From Lachnospiraceae bacterium UBA3632 (GTDB lineage: Bacteria; Bacillota; Clostridia; Lachnospirales; Lachnospiraceae): 52,811 bases of DNA. The stretch spans positions 1 to 52,811 of the forward strand of contig DFKZ01000021.1 in assembly GCA_002373975.1 (NCBI GenBank). Reading direction: 5' to 3'. Of this stretch, positions 33,987 to 42,632 are shown in pieces; within the stretch, counting starts at the first letter, position 1; every line of letters starts with the position of its first letter. Made by a program: the position numbers and the translations under genes. A model generated the notes under the pieces. It was not told where the DNA came from. It made no database searches and saw only the letters and a list, made by a program, of their open reading frames with translations.

Positions 33987-34535
33987 ATGGCAAGAAAAGA
34001 ATCTGTTACTGAACAAATGATACTGGACACCGCATTTGAAATGGTGAAGGAAGGCGGCTTTGAGAGCATTACTGCAAGAAAGGTCGCTGAGAGGGCAGGA
34101 TGCTCGACACAGCCCATCTTCAGAGTATATAAGAATATGGACGAGCTTCAGCATGCGGTGTACGAGAAGTCGATCCTTTATTTCCTCGACTATTATAAGG
34201 CTGCAAATAAGCCCAGCTCGGTTCCTTTTACCAATCTGGGGCTTACCTACATAGCATTTGCAAGGGAAGAGAAGAATTACTTCAAGCTCCTTTTCGTTAA
34301 AGGCGTAAAGGGCGGAAAGAGCATGTATGAGCTTTTAAACGGTACCGAAGGAAATGTTGTAAAAGAGATCAATCTTGCCAGAAGCCGTGGATGTGCCGAC
34401 CCGGGAGCAATGTTCATGAAGATGTGGATATTCATTCACGGAGCGGCATGCATGACCCTGACAGGCGATTATGACCTCACCGATGAGGAAACAATATCGC
34501 TGTTGGAAAAATCATATGAATCATTTTCACAGTAG
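33987..34535 (+). CDS. TetR/AcrR family transcriptional regulator
   Basis: A 182-residue regulator with an N-terminal TetR helix-turn-helix (ITARKVAERAGCSTQPIFRVYKNMDELQHAVY) and a C-terminal helical ligand/dimer domain. The ribosome site is AAGGGGAA. It lies 12 bases after the hybrid kinase and is probably co-transcribed. Targets and ligand are unknown, and no obvious palindromic operator was found beside it. Confidence 0.9.
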   Translation: MARKESVTEQMILDTAFEMVKEGGFESITARKVAERAGCSTQPIFRVYKNMDELQHAVYEKSILYFLDYYKAANKPSSVPFTNLGLTYIAFAREEKNYFKLLFVKGVKGGKSMYELLNGTEGNVVKEINLARSRGCADPGAMFMKMWIFIHGAACMTLTGDYDLTDEETISLLEKSYESFSQ

Positions 34536-34589
34536 AAACAGCTGTCATGCGCAGATAAGATAAAATATTGCGGAGTAACAGGATAGATC

Positions 34590-36524
34590 ATGAGGGATAA
34601 AAGGTCTTTACAAAGAATATTGGCGGCCTTTCTCGGAAAAGTAACGCTAATAGTCATGCTGGTGATCATGCTGATCAATGTGGTCATTCAGGTCGTTGCC
34701 TCCATCGAGCGGACAAAGGTAGATGCAGAAAACATTTTTAAGCAGATGGAGAGGATTCTTGAACAGAATAACGAAAACCTCACAAGAACCATGGAGGATT
34801 ATTCCGAGTCCTGCATAAAAAATGCTCAGGCGATAGCCTATATCATAGATCAGGACAATTCGATTCTTGAGGATATTGATGAATTGAAAAAGATCGCGTC
34901 ATTTATGGGAGTGGACGAGATCCATATTTTTGATGAAAACGGTGTGATCTTTTTCGGAACTCATCCGGAGTATTACGGATACAGCTTTGATTCCGGCGAG
35001 CAGATGAATTTCTTTAAGCCTTTGCTTACGGATAAATCGCTTAAGCTTGTTCAGGATATAACACCGAATACAGCGGAGGGAAAGCTTGTACAGTATTCGG
35101 CTCTGTGGAACGAGAGCGGAAGTTTTATCGTCCAGGTGGGAATGTATCCGGTCAGCATCATGAGGCTGAGAGAAAAGAATGAACTGCCTTATATATTCTC
35201 AATACTTCTGACCGATAATGATGTGTCTCTGTATGCCATTGATCCCAAAAACGGAGATATACTTGCTTCGACAAACCCTTCAATGGATGACAGCGCAGGG
35301 AAGGTGGGACTGCGCGTGCCGCCCAAAGTTCTTGACGGCAAACACGTTGTTTACGAGAACAATACGGTTTCGGGGAAGCATTGTTTTGTGGCATACAGGC
35401 TTTTGGGTGAAAGTGTTATAGCCTTTGTTATTCCCATCTGGGAAATGATTGATTATGTGACGCTCCCGATCGTTCTTTTGCTCTTGGGGCTGATGCTGGT
35501 ATCTTTTGCGCTTATCCTGTCAGTGACACAGCATATAAGGAAATATGTTTTTGATGCCACAAATGAAATAAACGGGGAACTGAGAAAGATAACCGACGGC
35601 GACCTTGACACGAAAGTATCGGTTGAGAGCAGCACCGAGTTTTCCGAGCTCAGCAGTCATATAAATGCCATGGTAAGGAGCCTCCTTGCCAACACCGAAA
35701 AGCTCTCGTACATCTTTAAAAAGACCGGGGTTCTGATGGGAACCTACGAGTATCAGAACACTTCGTCGAAGGTAAGATATACGGAGTATGTGGCGGATAT
35801 ACTTGGACTTGACAGAAGCGGAATGTGTTCAAAACGCATATTCAAGGAAAAGCTCCGGGAGTTTCGCAGGACCCCCGAAGGCGATAACGAGAGTGTCTAT
35901 GAGATAAGTCAAACCGGAGAGGATGGAGTATCCGGATCCGTATATATTTACTGCGATGAGGTAAGCCGCGACGGAGAGATCGTAGGTGTCCTGTCCGATG
36001 TCACGGCTCAGATAAATGACAGACACAGAATTGAAAAAGAGCGCGATATGGATGCTCTTACGGGACTTCTTAACAGGCGCGGACTTGAAACAAGGCTGGA
36101 GACCCTGCGCAATAATGAAAAGGAAACGGGATACTGCGCATTCTTTATGATCGACGCGGATGGCCTTAAGGAAACCAACGACAGATACGGACACGGTATC
36201 GGAGATATGTATCTCAAGAAGGTGGCAGAGATCATAAGCGGTATCGGCTCTAAAAAGAAGCTTGTTTCAAGGCTTGGCGGAGATGAGTTTGTGCTGTTTC
36301 TTTACGGATATGACAGCGGCGAGGAGCTTAAGCCTGATATCGACGCGGTGTTTGCCAATCAGGATACTGTGGGAGTATTACTTGCGGATAACCTTGAGCT
36401 TACGGTACGGTTTTCCGCCGGCTACTGCGAGTCCAAGGGATGCTATGATATCGAGGGTATGTCCGAACGCGCGGACGAGTATATGTACGAGAATAAGAGA
36501 AGCCGGAAAAGCGGAAGAGATTAG
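34590..36524 (+). CDS. Membrane diguanylate cyclase (Cache-HAMP-GGDEF)
   Basis: A 644-residue protein. An N-terminal helix (about 10-32) leads to a Cache-like extracellular sensor (about 40-275), a second helix (about 288-312), a HAMP-like segment (about 315-370), a PAS-like region and a C-terminal GGDEF domain. The active-site loop is RLGGDEFVLF, and DALTGLLNRRGLE and DADGLKETND are intact, so c-di-GMP synthesis is expected. The inhibitory RxxD site before GGDEF is not present (GSKKKLVSRLGGDEF). It may supply the PilZ brake at 13158. Confidence 0.92.
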   Translation: MRDKRSLQRILAAFLGKVTLIVMLVIMLINVVIQVVASIERTKVDAENIFKQMERILEQNNENLTRTMEDYSESCIKNAQAIAYIIDQDNSILEDIDELKKIASFMGVDEIHIFDENGVIFFGTHPEYYGYSFDSGEQMNFFKPLLTDKSLKLVQDITPNTAEGKLVQYSALWNESGSFIVQVGMYPVSIMRLREKNELPYIFSILLTDNDVSLYAIDPKNGDILASTNPSMDDSAGKVGLRVPPKVLDGKHVVYENNTVSGKHCFVAYRLLGESVIAFVIPIWEMIDYVTLPIVLLLLGLMLVSFALILSVTQHIRKYVFDATNEINGELRKITDGDLDTKVSVESSTEFSELSSHINAMVRSLLANTEKLSYIFKKTGVLMGTYEYQNTSSKVRYTEYVADILGLDRSGMCSKRIFKEKLREFRRTPEGDNESVYEISQTGEDGVSGSVYIYCDEVSRDGEIVGVLSDVTAQINDRHRIEKERDMDALTGLLNRRGLETRLETLRNNEKETGYCAFFMIDADGLKETNDRYGHGIGDMYLKKVAEIISGIGSKKKLVSRLGGDEFVLFLYGYDSGEELKPDIDAVFANQDTVGVLLADNLELTVRFSAGYCESKGCYDIEGMSERADEYMYENKRSRKSGRD

Positions 36525-36557
36525 GCAAAGCCGGCAGTTGTATTTGAGGTGTATAAG

Positions 36558-37496
36558 GTGCCAAACACAGCAGAAAAAGATGTTCTTGCACTGATAAGGG
36601 AAAGACTTCCCTTTATGAGCAAGAGCCACAAAAAAATAGCGGAATATGTTCTCGATATGTACGATGAAGCTGTGTTCCAGACTGCGGCGAAGCTTGGAAG
36701 CGCTATAGGCGTCAGCGAATCCACGGTCGTCAGATTCGCGATGGCTCTCGGCTTTGACGGTTACCCGGAATATCAGAAGGCCCTCGGAGAATGCGTGCGC
36801 GGCAAGATATCCAAAATGCAGCGCATCGACGAAAGATACGGAAGCAGCTCGCAGTCGGAGATAGTGCGTTCGGTGCTGACATCCGATATTGAAAAGATAC
36901 AGGATACTATCGACAATCTTAACACCAACGCGTTCAACATGGCGGTAAATATGCTCCTTGAAGCCGACACTGTCTACATTATGGGACTCAGAAGCAACGC
37001 ACCTCTTGCGGCCTTTTTGCATTTCTATCTCAATATGATAAGGAAAAATGTTGTACTGCTCAACTCCACGTCCACTACCGAGACTTTTGAGCAGATGCTC
37101 CGGATATGTGATAAGGACTGCTTTGTGGGGATCAGTTTTCCGAGGTATTCCATGCGTACTCTGAAGGCGATGGAATTTGCCAACGACAGGAATGCCAAAG
37201 TGATCGCCATCACCGATACCATTCATTCACCCATGAATCTGTATTCGTCCTGCAACCTGCTTGCAAGGAGCGATATGGTGTCTATCGTTGATTCACTCGT
37301 TGCGCCTTTAAGCGTTATAAATGCCATAGTCGTTGCCCTCTGCATCAAGCGACCCGAAGCCGTAAACAACGATCTGAAAATGCTTGAAGAGGTGTGGGAG
37401 AATTATCAGGTATATCTCAATGATGAGATCAACTTTATAAATGATGAGCCCATTCTGGGCTATTCCCTGAGAAGAAAAGAGCGCGGCGATGAGTAA
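36558..37496 (+). CDS. RpiR/MurR family regulator (HTH plus SIS domain)
   Basis: From the GTG at 36558 this is 312 residues. An N-terminal HTH of the RpiR type (IAEYVLDMYDEAVFQTAAKLG...SESTVVRFAMALGF) is followed by a SIS sugar-phosphate-binding domain (about 125-250, MGLRSNAPLAAFL). I prefer this GTG because TGAGGTG lies 6-7 bases upstream; a GTG at 36549 would overlap that site. The adjacent genes do not name the sugar phosphate sensed. It overlaps the next gene by eight bases. Confidence 0.88.
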   Translation: MPNTAEKDVLALIRERLPFMSKSHKKIAEYVLDMYDEAVFQTAAKLGSAIGVSESTVVRFAMALGFDGYPEYQKALGECVRGKISKMQRIDERYGSSSQSEIVRSVLTSDIEKIQDTIDNLNTNAFNMAVNMLLEADTVYIMGLRSNAPLAAFLHFYLNMIRKNVVLLNSTSTTETFEQMLRICDKDCFVGISFPRYSMRTLKAMEFANDRNAKVIAITDTIHSPMNLYSSCNLLARSDMVSIVDSLVAPLSVINAIVVALCIKRPEAVNNDLKMLEEVWENYQVYLNDEINFINDEPILGYSLRRKERGDE

Positions 37497-38745
37497 AGTT
37501 GTAGTGGTCGGAGGCGGAGCAGCCGGAATGATGGCAGCCGTAGCCGCCGGAAGAAACGGAAATGAAGTGCTTCTTATTGAGAAAAATGAAAAACTCGGAA
37601 AGAAGCTTTTTATCACCGGGAAGGGAAGATGCAATCTCACAAATGACAGCGATGAGCAGGGACTTCTGGCGAATGTGGTCCGTAATCCAAAGTTCCTTTA
37701 CAGCGCTTTCTACGGGTTTAATTCCGCAGAGGTGATGGATATGGTTGAAAACGCCGGATGCCCGCTTAAAACGGAAAGAGGGGCCAGGGTTTTTCCTGTT
37801 TCCGACAGATCATCGGATGTGATCAAAGCCTTTGAAAGATTGCTTGATGAAGCTCATGTGGAAGTATGTTTAAATACTTCGGTGAGGGAGATCATAGTCC
37901 GGGAAGGAAAAGCTGTGGGTGTGCGAGTGTTAAAAAAGAACGCAAACCACACCGCATCCAAGACGATGCCCATCGGCGGGGATTTTGTGATAGTCTGCAC
38001 GGGAGGCTTCACTTATCCTCTTACGGGGTCTACGGGAGACGGATACAGATTTGCGCAAATGACAGGGCATACCGTTGTAAAACCAAGGCCATCACTTGTG
38101 CCTTTCATCACCAAAGAAAAGTGGCCGGGAAACCTTGCGGGGCTTTCTCTTAAAAATGTATCCCTGATCGTAAAAAACGGTAATAAAGAGATATCAAACG
38201 GCTTCGGAGAGATGCTGTTTACCCATCACGGAATAAGCGGACCGCTTGTGCTCACTGCAAGCTGTTATACGGATTTTGAAAAGATGAATGATGTACATGC
38301 ATTTATCGATCTTAAGCCTGCGCTTTCGGAAGAACAGCTTGATAAAAGAGTGCTGAGGGATTTTTCGGAAAACGAAAACAAGAACATAATAAATGCACTT
38401 TCGGCACTTCTTCCCCAGAGTCTTATTCCGGTGGTAGTTTCCGAGTCGGGAATAGATAAAGATAAAAAAGTGCATGATATCACAAAGGCCGAAAGAGCCG
38501 AACTTATAAGGAATCTTAAAGGACTGCATCTTACCGTTACGGGATCCGCAGGGCCGGAAGAAGCGATCATAACCTCGGGGGGAGTTTCCGTAAAAGAGAT
38601 CGATCCTGCCACTATGGAATCGAAGATAGTAAAGGGATTATTTTTTGCCGGTGAGGTGCTGGATGTGGATGCGTTAACGGGAGGCTTTAACCTTCAGATC
38701 GCATGGTCCACGGGATACGCTGCAGGAAGCAGCACAGGAGAGTAA
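37489..38745 (+). CDS. HI0933/BaiN-family FAD-dependent oxidoreductase
   Basis: A 418-residue flavoprotein with an N-terminal dinucleotide fold (VVVVGGGAAGMMAA) and the family block KLGKKLFITGKGRCNLTN. A central GGFTYPLTGSTGDGYRFA and a C-terminal GLFFAGEVLDVDALTGGFNLQIAWSTG are also present. The in vivo substrate of most members is unknown; BaiN in bile-acid degraders is one named relative. It precedes cmk by one base, a gene order frequent in Firmicutes. Confidence 0.92.
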   Translation: MSKVVVVGGGAAGMMAAVAAGRNGNEVLLIEKNEKLGKKLFITGKGRCNLTNDSDEQGLLANVVRNPKFLYSAFYGFNSAEVMDMVENAGCPLKTERGARVFPVSDRSSDVIKAFERLLDEAHVEVCLNTSVREIIVREGKAVGVRVLKKNANHTASKTMPIGGDFVIVCTGGFTYPLTGSTGDGYRFAQMTGHTVVKPRPSLVPFITKEKWPGNLAGLSLKNVSLIVKNGNKEISNGFGEMLFTHHGISGPLVLTASCYTDFEKMNDVHAFIDLKPALSEEQLDKRVLRDFSENENKNIINALSALLPQSLIPVVVSESGIDKDKKVHDITKAERAELIRNLKGLHLTVTGSAGPEEAIITSGGVSVKEIDPATMESKIVKGLFFAGEVLDVDALTGGFNLQIAWSTGYAAGSSTGE

Positions 38746-38746
38746 A

Positions 38747-39400
38747 ATGTCACTGAATATAGCAATAGACGGACCTGCAGGCGCAGGAAAAAGCACAATA
38801 GCAAAGCTTATAGCCAAAAAGAAGAATCTAATTTATGTTGATACCGGGGCAATGTACCGTGCCGTAGCGCTGTACATCTTAAGGCAGAAAACAGATCTTG
38901 AAGACGCTGAGGCAATAGCATCGGTATGTAGGGAAGCGGATATCACCATCAGGTACGAGGACGGAGTGCAGGTGGTGTATCTTAACGGTGAAAATGTTAA
39001 TGCATTTTTGCGCACGGAAGAGGTGGGTAACACTGCTTCCAAAACATCCGCCAATCCCGCTGTGAGAGAGCATCTTCTGAGTCTCCAGAGAAAGCTTGCG
39101 AGTGAAAATGACTGTATAATGGACGGGCGCGATATCGGAACGGTGGTGCTTCCGGATGCTCAGCTCAAGGTGTTCCTTACCGCAAGCAGTGATGTGCGTG
39201 CAAAGCGAAGATACGATGAGCTGGTTGCGAAAGGGGAGGCGGCTGATTTCGAGAAGATAAAGGCGGATATCGAGCAGAGGGATTATCAGGATATGCACAG
39301 GGAGATCGCACCGCTTAAGCAGGCGGTGGATGCACGTCTTGTGGATACGTCGGATATGAGTATCGAAGAAGTTGTTGATACGATATGTGGATTAATCTAA
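38747..39400 (+). CDS. cmk: Cytidylate kinase
   Basis: A 217-residue kinase that phosphorylates CMP and dCMP. The P-loop GPAGAGKSTIAK is at the N-terminus, followed by DTGAMYRA, GRDIGTVVLPDA and the LID region around RRYDELVAKGE. It begins one base after the flavoprotein gene. In many Clostridia a plsC acyltransferase gene lies between cmk and ispH; here a structured non-coding spacer is found instead. Confidence 0.97.
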   Translation: MSLNIAIDGPAGAGKSTIAKLIAKKKNLIYVDTGAMYRAVALYILRQKTDLEDAEAIASVCREADITIRYEDGVQVVYLNGENVNAFLRTEEVGNTASKTSANPAVREHLLSLQRKLASENDCIMDGRDIGTVVLPDAQLKVFLTASSDVRAKRRYDELVAKGEAADFEKIKADIEQRDYQDMHREIAPLKQAVDARLVDTSDMSIEEVVDTICGLI

Positions 39401-39421
39401 CATTAAACTAAACTAAGTGAC

Positions 39422-39574
39422 GGTTTCTTTTCGCGTGTGTATGTATCCGGCACCGACTCTCGTCTATGGGTCCTCGAAGCAGCGGTACTAAGCTCAAACT
39501 TCGCTGAGCTCGTTTTCGCTAAGTGCCGGCCTCGGACACATTGCCGGATTACATAGCACACGCGGAAAAAAACC
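39422..39574. repeat. Inverted-repeat-bounded structured spacer between cmk and ispH
   Basis: The arm at 39422-39452 (containing CGCGTGTG, TATGTA, TCCGGCA) pairs with 39542-39574 (TGCCGGATTACATAGCACACGCG plus A-run and CC) over about 30 bases with a few bulges. The 89-base interior has further stems: AGCTCA (39491-39496) with TGAGCT (39505-39510), and CGGTACT (39483-39489) with AGTGCCG (39522-39528, one G-U). No reading frame of note is present. It could be a structured RNA, a MITE-like remnant or an extragenic palindrome. Confidence 0.8.
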
Positions 39575-39629
39575 TGATTAATACAAGTTAAAAATATAGC
39601 GAATTAAAACATAAGAATATAAACGATTC

Positions 39630-40490
39630 ATGGAAATACAACTTGCCGAGCATGCGGGATTCTGCTTCGGAGTGGAACGGGCAGTTAATACCGTGTATGA
39701 AAAACTGAAGACGGGAAGACCGATATATACCTATGGTCCGATAGTGCACAACGAGGAGGTTGTGAGGGAACTGGAGGAGAGAGGCGTGAAGGTCATCGCG
39801 GATGAGGAAGCGCTCAAAAAAGCGGTGCCCGAAAAGGACGCGATCATTGTTGTAAGAGCCCACGGTATACCGGAAAGGATTTATCTTGAGCTGGAAGAAA
39901 AGGGATTTGAGGTTGTGGATGCCACTTGTCCTTTTGTAAAAAAGATCCACAAAACGGTGAGAGACAGGTCGGAAGACGGCGACGAAATCCTTATTGCGGG
40001 AGACCCGGATCATCCCGAAATTGCGGGTATATGCGGATGGTCGGAAGGAAGAAACACAGTACTCAAAGACGTTTCTGACTTTGAAAGATTTGTTCCCGAA
40101 GAGGGAAAAAGATATACACTTGTTTTTCAAACAACATTTAATCACAAGAAATATCAAGAAATTATTGAAATTTTACAAAAAAAAGGGTACAATGTTAATG
40201 TTGTGAATACAATCTGTAACGCTACGGATGAAAGACAACGATCGGCAGAAGCGCTGGCCGCCAAAGCCGATGCTATGATCGTGATAGGAAGCAGCACCAG
40301 CTCCAACACCGGGAAACTGTACGAAATATGCCGGAGCAAATGTGAAAAGACTTATTACGTTCATACGCCGGATGAGCTGAATATGGAGGAGATAAAGTCG
40401 GCAAATCTGGTGGGTATTACCGCAGGGGCTTCCACCCCGCAAAAATTAATCGAGGAGGTTCAAAATAATGTCAGAGGAACTTACTTTTGA
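39630..40490 (+). CDS. ispH: 4-hydroxy-3-methylbut-2-enyl diphosphate reductase IspH
   Basis: A 286-residue [4Fe-4S] enzyme making IPP and DMAPP in the last step of the MEP pathway. Its three cluster cysteines are Cys12 (HAGFCFGVERAV), Cys100 (DATCPFVKK) and Cys196 (NTICNATDERQ). The conserved Glu/His positions of RAHGIP are also present. The ATG has no visible ribosome site. Its 3' end overlaps the rpsA start by 23 bases in another frame. Fused IspH-S1 proteins are known in other clostridia. Confidence 0.96.
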   Translation: MEIQLAEHAGFCFGVERAVNTVYEKLKTGRPIYTYGPIVHNEEVVRELEERGVKVIADEEALKKAVPEKDAIIVVRAHGIPERIYLELEEKGFEVVDATCPFVKKIHKTVRDRSEDGDEILIAGDPDHPEIAGICGWSEGRNTVLKDVSDFERFVPEEGKRYTLVFQTTFNHKKYQEIIEILQKKGYNVNVVNTICNATDERQRSAEALAAKADAMIVIGSSTSSNTGKLYEICRSKCEKTYYVHTPDELNMEEIKSANLVGITAGASTPQKLIEEVQNNVRGTYF

Positions 40491-41610
40491 ACAAATGCTG
40501 GAAGAGTCATTCAAAACAATTCATACGGGAGAGGTAGTAGAAGGTACTGTAATCGACGTTAAGCCTGAAGAGATCATTCTTAACATCGGCTACAAGGCTG
40601 ACGGTATTCTTACAAAGTATGAATACACAAATGACAACAGCGTTGACCTTACGACTGTAGTTAAGGTCGGAGATACCCTCGAAGTTAAGATTCTTAAAGT
40701 GAATGACGGTGACGGACAGGTGCTCGTCACATATAAGCGCCTTCAGCAGGAGCGCGGCAGCAAGAAGATCGAGGAGGCTTTCAACAACGGAGAGGTCCTC
40801 AAGGCTGTCGTTACACAGGTACAGGATGGCGGTCTTACCGTTATCGTTGATGAGACAAGGATCTTTATCCCCGCAAGTCTCGTATCCGATACTTACGAAA
40901 GAGATCTCACCAAGTACTTGAATCAGGAGATCGAATTTGTTGTTATCGAGTTCAATCCCAGAAAGCGTCGTTGCATCGGTGACAGAAAGCAGCTTCTTGT
41001 AGCCAAGAAGGAAGAACTTCAGAAGGAAGTATTTGCGAGGATCCACGAGGGCGATGTTGTAGAGGGAACAGTCAAGAATGTTACCGATTTCGGTGCATTC
41101 ATCGATCTCGGCGGAGTTGACGGCCTGCTTCATATTTCAGAGATGAGCTGGGGCAGAGTTGAGCATCCCAAGAAGGTCTTCAAGATCGGCGATAAGCTCA
41201 ATGTTCTTATCAAGGAGATCAACGGAAATAAGGTTGCTCTTTCACTCAAGTTTGACGATCAGAATCCCTGGAAGGATGCAGCTGAGAAGTATGCTATCGG
41301 CAATGTTGTTACCGGTAAGGTTGCAAGAATGACCGATTTCGGAGCTTTTGTTGAGCTGGCTGACGGAGTGGATGCACTCCTTCACGTATCACAGATCTCC
41401 AAGGATCATATCGAGAAGCCCGGCGATGCTCTTACAGTCGGACAGGAAATTACAGCCAAGGTTGTTGATTTCAATGAGGCAGAGCACAAGATCTCGCTGA
41501 GCATCAAAGCTCTGACAGCGCCGGATCCCAAGAAGGACGATAACGAAGATGTTGTTTCGGTTGATATCGACGCAGTGATCGCATCCGAGGATGAAGCGAA
41601 AGACGAATAA
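40468..41610 (+). CDS. rpsA: 30S ribosomal protein S1-like RNA-binding protein
   Basis: A 380-residue protein with four S1 domains (about 15-85, 103-168, 190-258 and 275-345), the short Firmicute form as opposed to the six-domain proteobacterial S1. Repeats three and four show the canonical VKNVTDFGAFIDLGGVDGLLHISEMSWGR and VARMTDFGAFVELADGVDALLHVSQIS. It binds mRNA during translation. The ribosome site GAGGAGG lies inside the end of ispH. The C-terminus is acidic. A terminator follows at 41623. Confidence 0.96.
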   Translation: MSEELTFEQMLEESFKTIHTGEVVEGTVIDVKPEEIILNIGYKADGILTKYEYTNDNSVDLTTVVKVGDTLEVKILKVNDGDGQVLVTYKRLQQERGSKKIEEAFNNGEVLKAVVTQVQDGGLTVIVDETRIFIPASLVSDTYERDLTKYLNQEIEFVVIEFNPRKRRCIGDRKQLLVAKKEELQKEVFARIHEGDVVEGTVKNVTDFGAFIDLGGVDGLLHISEMSWGRVEHPKKVFKIGDKLNVLIKEINGNKVALSLKFDDQNPWKDAAEKYAIGNVVTGKVARMTDFGAFVELADGVDALLHVSQISKDHIEKPGDALTVGQEITAKVVDFNEAEHKISLSIKALTAPDPKKDDNEDVVSVDIDAVIASEDEAKDE

Positions 41611-41622
41611 GAAATAACAACC

Positions 41623-41662
41623 GGCGGCTGCGGAAAGATCATTGCAGCCGCCAGTTTGCTTT
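41623..41662 (+). terminator. Terminator downstream of rpsA
   Basis: GGCGGCTGC (41623-41631) pairs perfectly with GCAGCCGCC (41644-41652) around a 12-base loop, followed by AGTTTGCTTTT. The T-tract is interrupted but the stem is strong. Confidence 0.7.
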
Positions 41663-41711
41663 TAAAGAGAAATATACGATCAATGTAAAGGAATCCGAAG
41701 GGAGAAAACCT

Positions 41712-42491
41712 ATGGAATACGATTACGAATATCTCAAAAAAGAAGTGCTCAAGATGACACAGATCGATCTGAATGCTTACAAGGAGCGTCAGATGAAGCG
41801 TCGTATTGACACTCTTATCTCCAAGAATAATATTCAGGGATATGATAAATATGTGGCCGTTCTCAAGACGGACAAAGAAAGATTTGATGAATTTATCAAT
41901 TACATCACCATAAATGTCTCGGAGTTTTACCGTAACCCCGAACAGTGGAAATTTATGGATGAAAAGGTGTTTCCGAAGCTGGTTGAGAGATTCGGAAAGA
42001 ACCTTAAGGTCTGGAGCGCGGCATGCTCCACGGGGGACGAGCCTTATTCCCTTGTAATGGCTCTCTCAAAGCATATTCCCATAAATCAGATAAAAATCTA
42101 TGCCACCGACCTTGATAAGACAGTCATGGCCAAGGCTAAAGTGGGCCTATACGATGCAAAGAGTATCGCAAGTGTTCCCGAAGAATTCAAGAAGAAGTAC
42201 TTCACTCAGGTAGGGCCTTCTTTCAAGATTTCCGATGAGATCAAGTCCCGGGTTGAATTCCATGAGCACAATCTTTTAAAGGATAAGTATCCTACCGATT
42301 GTAACCTCATCCTTTGCAGAAATGTTATCATTTACTTTACGGATGAAGCTAAGGACGAAGTTTTCCAGAAGTTCTTTGATTCCCTCAAAAAGGGAGGATA
42401 TCTCTTTATCGGAAGTACCGAGCAGATACTTAACTACAAAGATATCGGATACGGAAGAGAGAATTCATTCTTCTATGAGAAGCCGATGTGA
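41712..42491 (+). CDS. cheR: Chemotaxis protein methyltransferase CheR
   Basis: A 259-residue SAM-dependent enzyme that methylates receptor glutamates. The N-terminal helical domain (MKRRIDTLISKNN) is followed by the Rossmann domain with VWSAACSTGDEPYSL and NLILCRNVIIYF, and the characteristic RNPEQW-type segment. It lies about 24 kb from the main che operon that encodes its opposing enzyme CheB. The ribosome site is AAGGGAG. It has its own terminator. Confidence 0.97.
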   Translation: MEYDYEYLKKEVLKMTQIDLNAYKERQMKRRIDTLISKNNIQGYDKYVAVLKTDKERFDEFINYITINVSEFYRNPEQWKFMDEKVFPKLVERFGKNLKVWSAACSTGDEPYSLVMALSKHIPINQIKIYATDLDKTVMAKAKVGLYDAKSIASVPEEFKKKYFTQVGPSFKISDEIKSRVEFHEHNLLKDKYPTDCNLILCRNVIIYFTDEAKDEVFQKFFDSLKKGGYLFIGSTEQILNYKDIGYGRENSFFYEKPM

Positions 42492-42535
42492 TCATAACTG
42501 TTGACAATCAGTATGCAGCTCTTTTAATCAAAAGC

Positions 42536-42566
42536 AATAAGCCGGGGTTCTCCCGGCTTATTTTTG
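42536..42566 (+). terminator. Terminator between cheR and the convergent exonuclease gene
   Basis: AATAAGCCGGG (42536-42546) and CCCGGCTTATT (42552-42562) form a perfect 11-bp stem with a five-base loop, followed by further T residues. The A-rich 5' flank suggests it may serve the convergent minus-strand gene as well. Confidence 0.93.
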
Positions 42567-42609
42567 TTGGTATATATATATCTGTCCAAACCATTCTGTA
42601 ATGTGAAAA

Positions 42610-42627
42610 CGCTCCGCGAGGATGCGG
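42610..42627. repeat. Short motif shared with the rpsU downstream spacer
   Basis: CGCTCCGC-GA-GGATGCGG here closely matches CGCTCCGC-TAT-GGATGCGC at 23821-23839: eight identical bases, a short variable centre, then GGATGCG. Both lie next to gene ends. It may be a member of a dispersed extragenic repeat family. Confidence 0.5.
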
Positions 42628-42632
42628 CCTCT

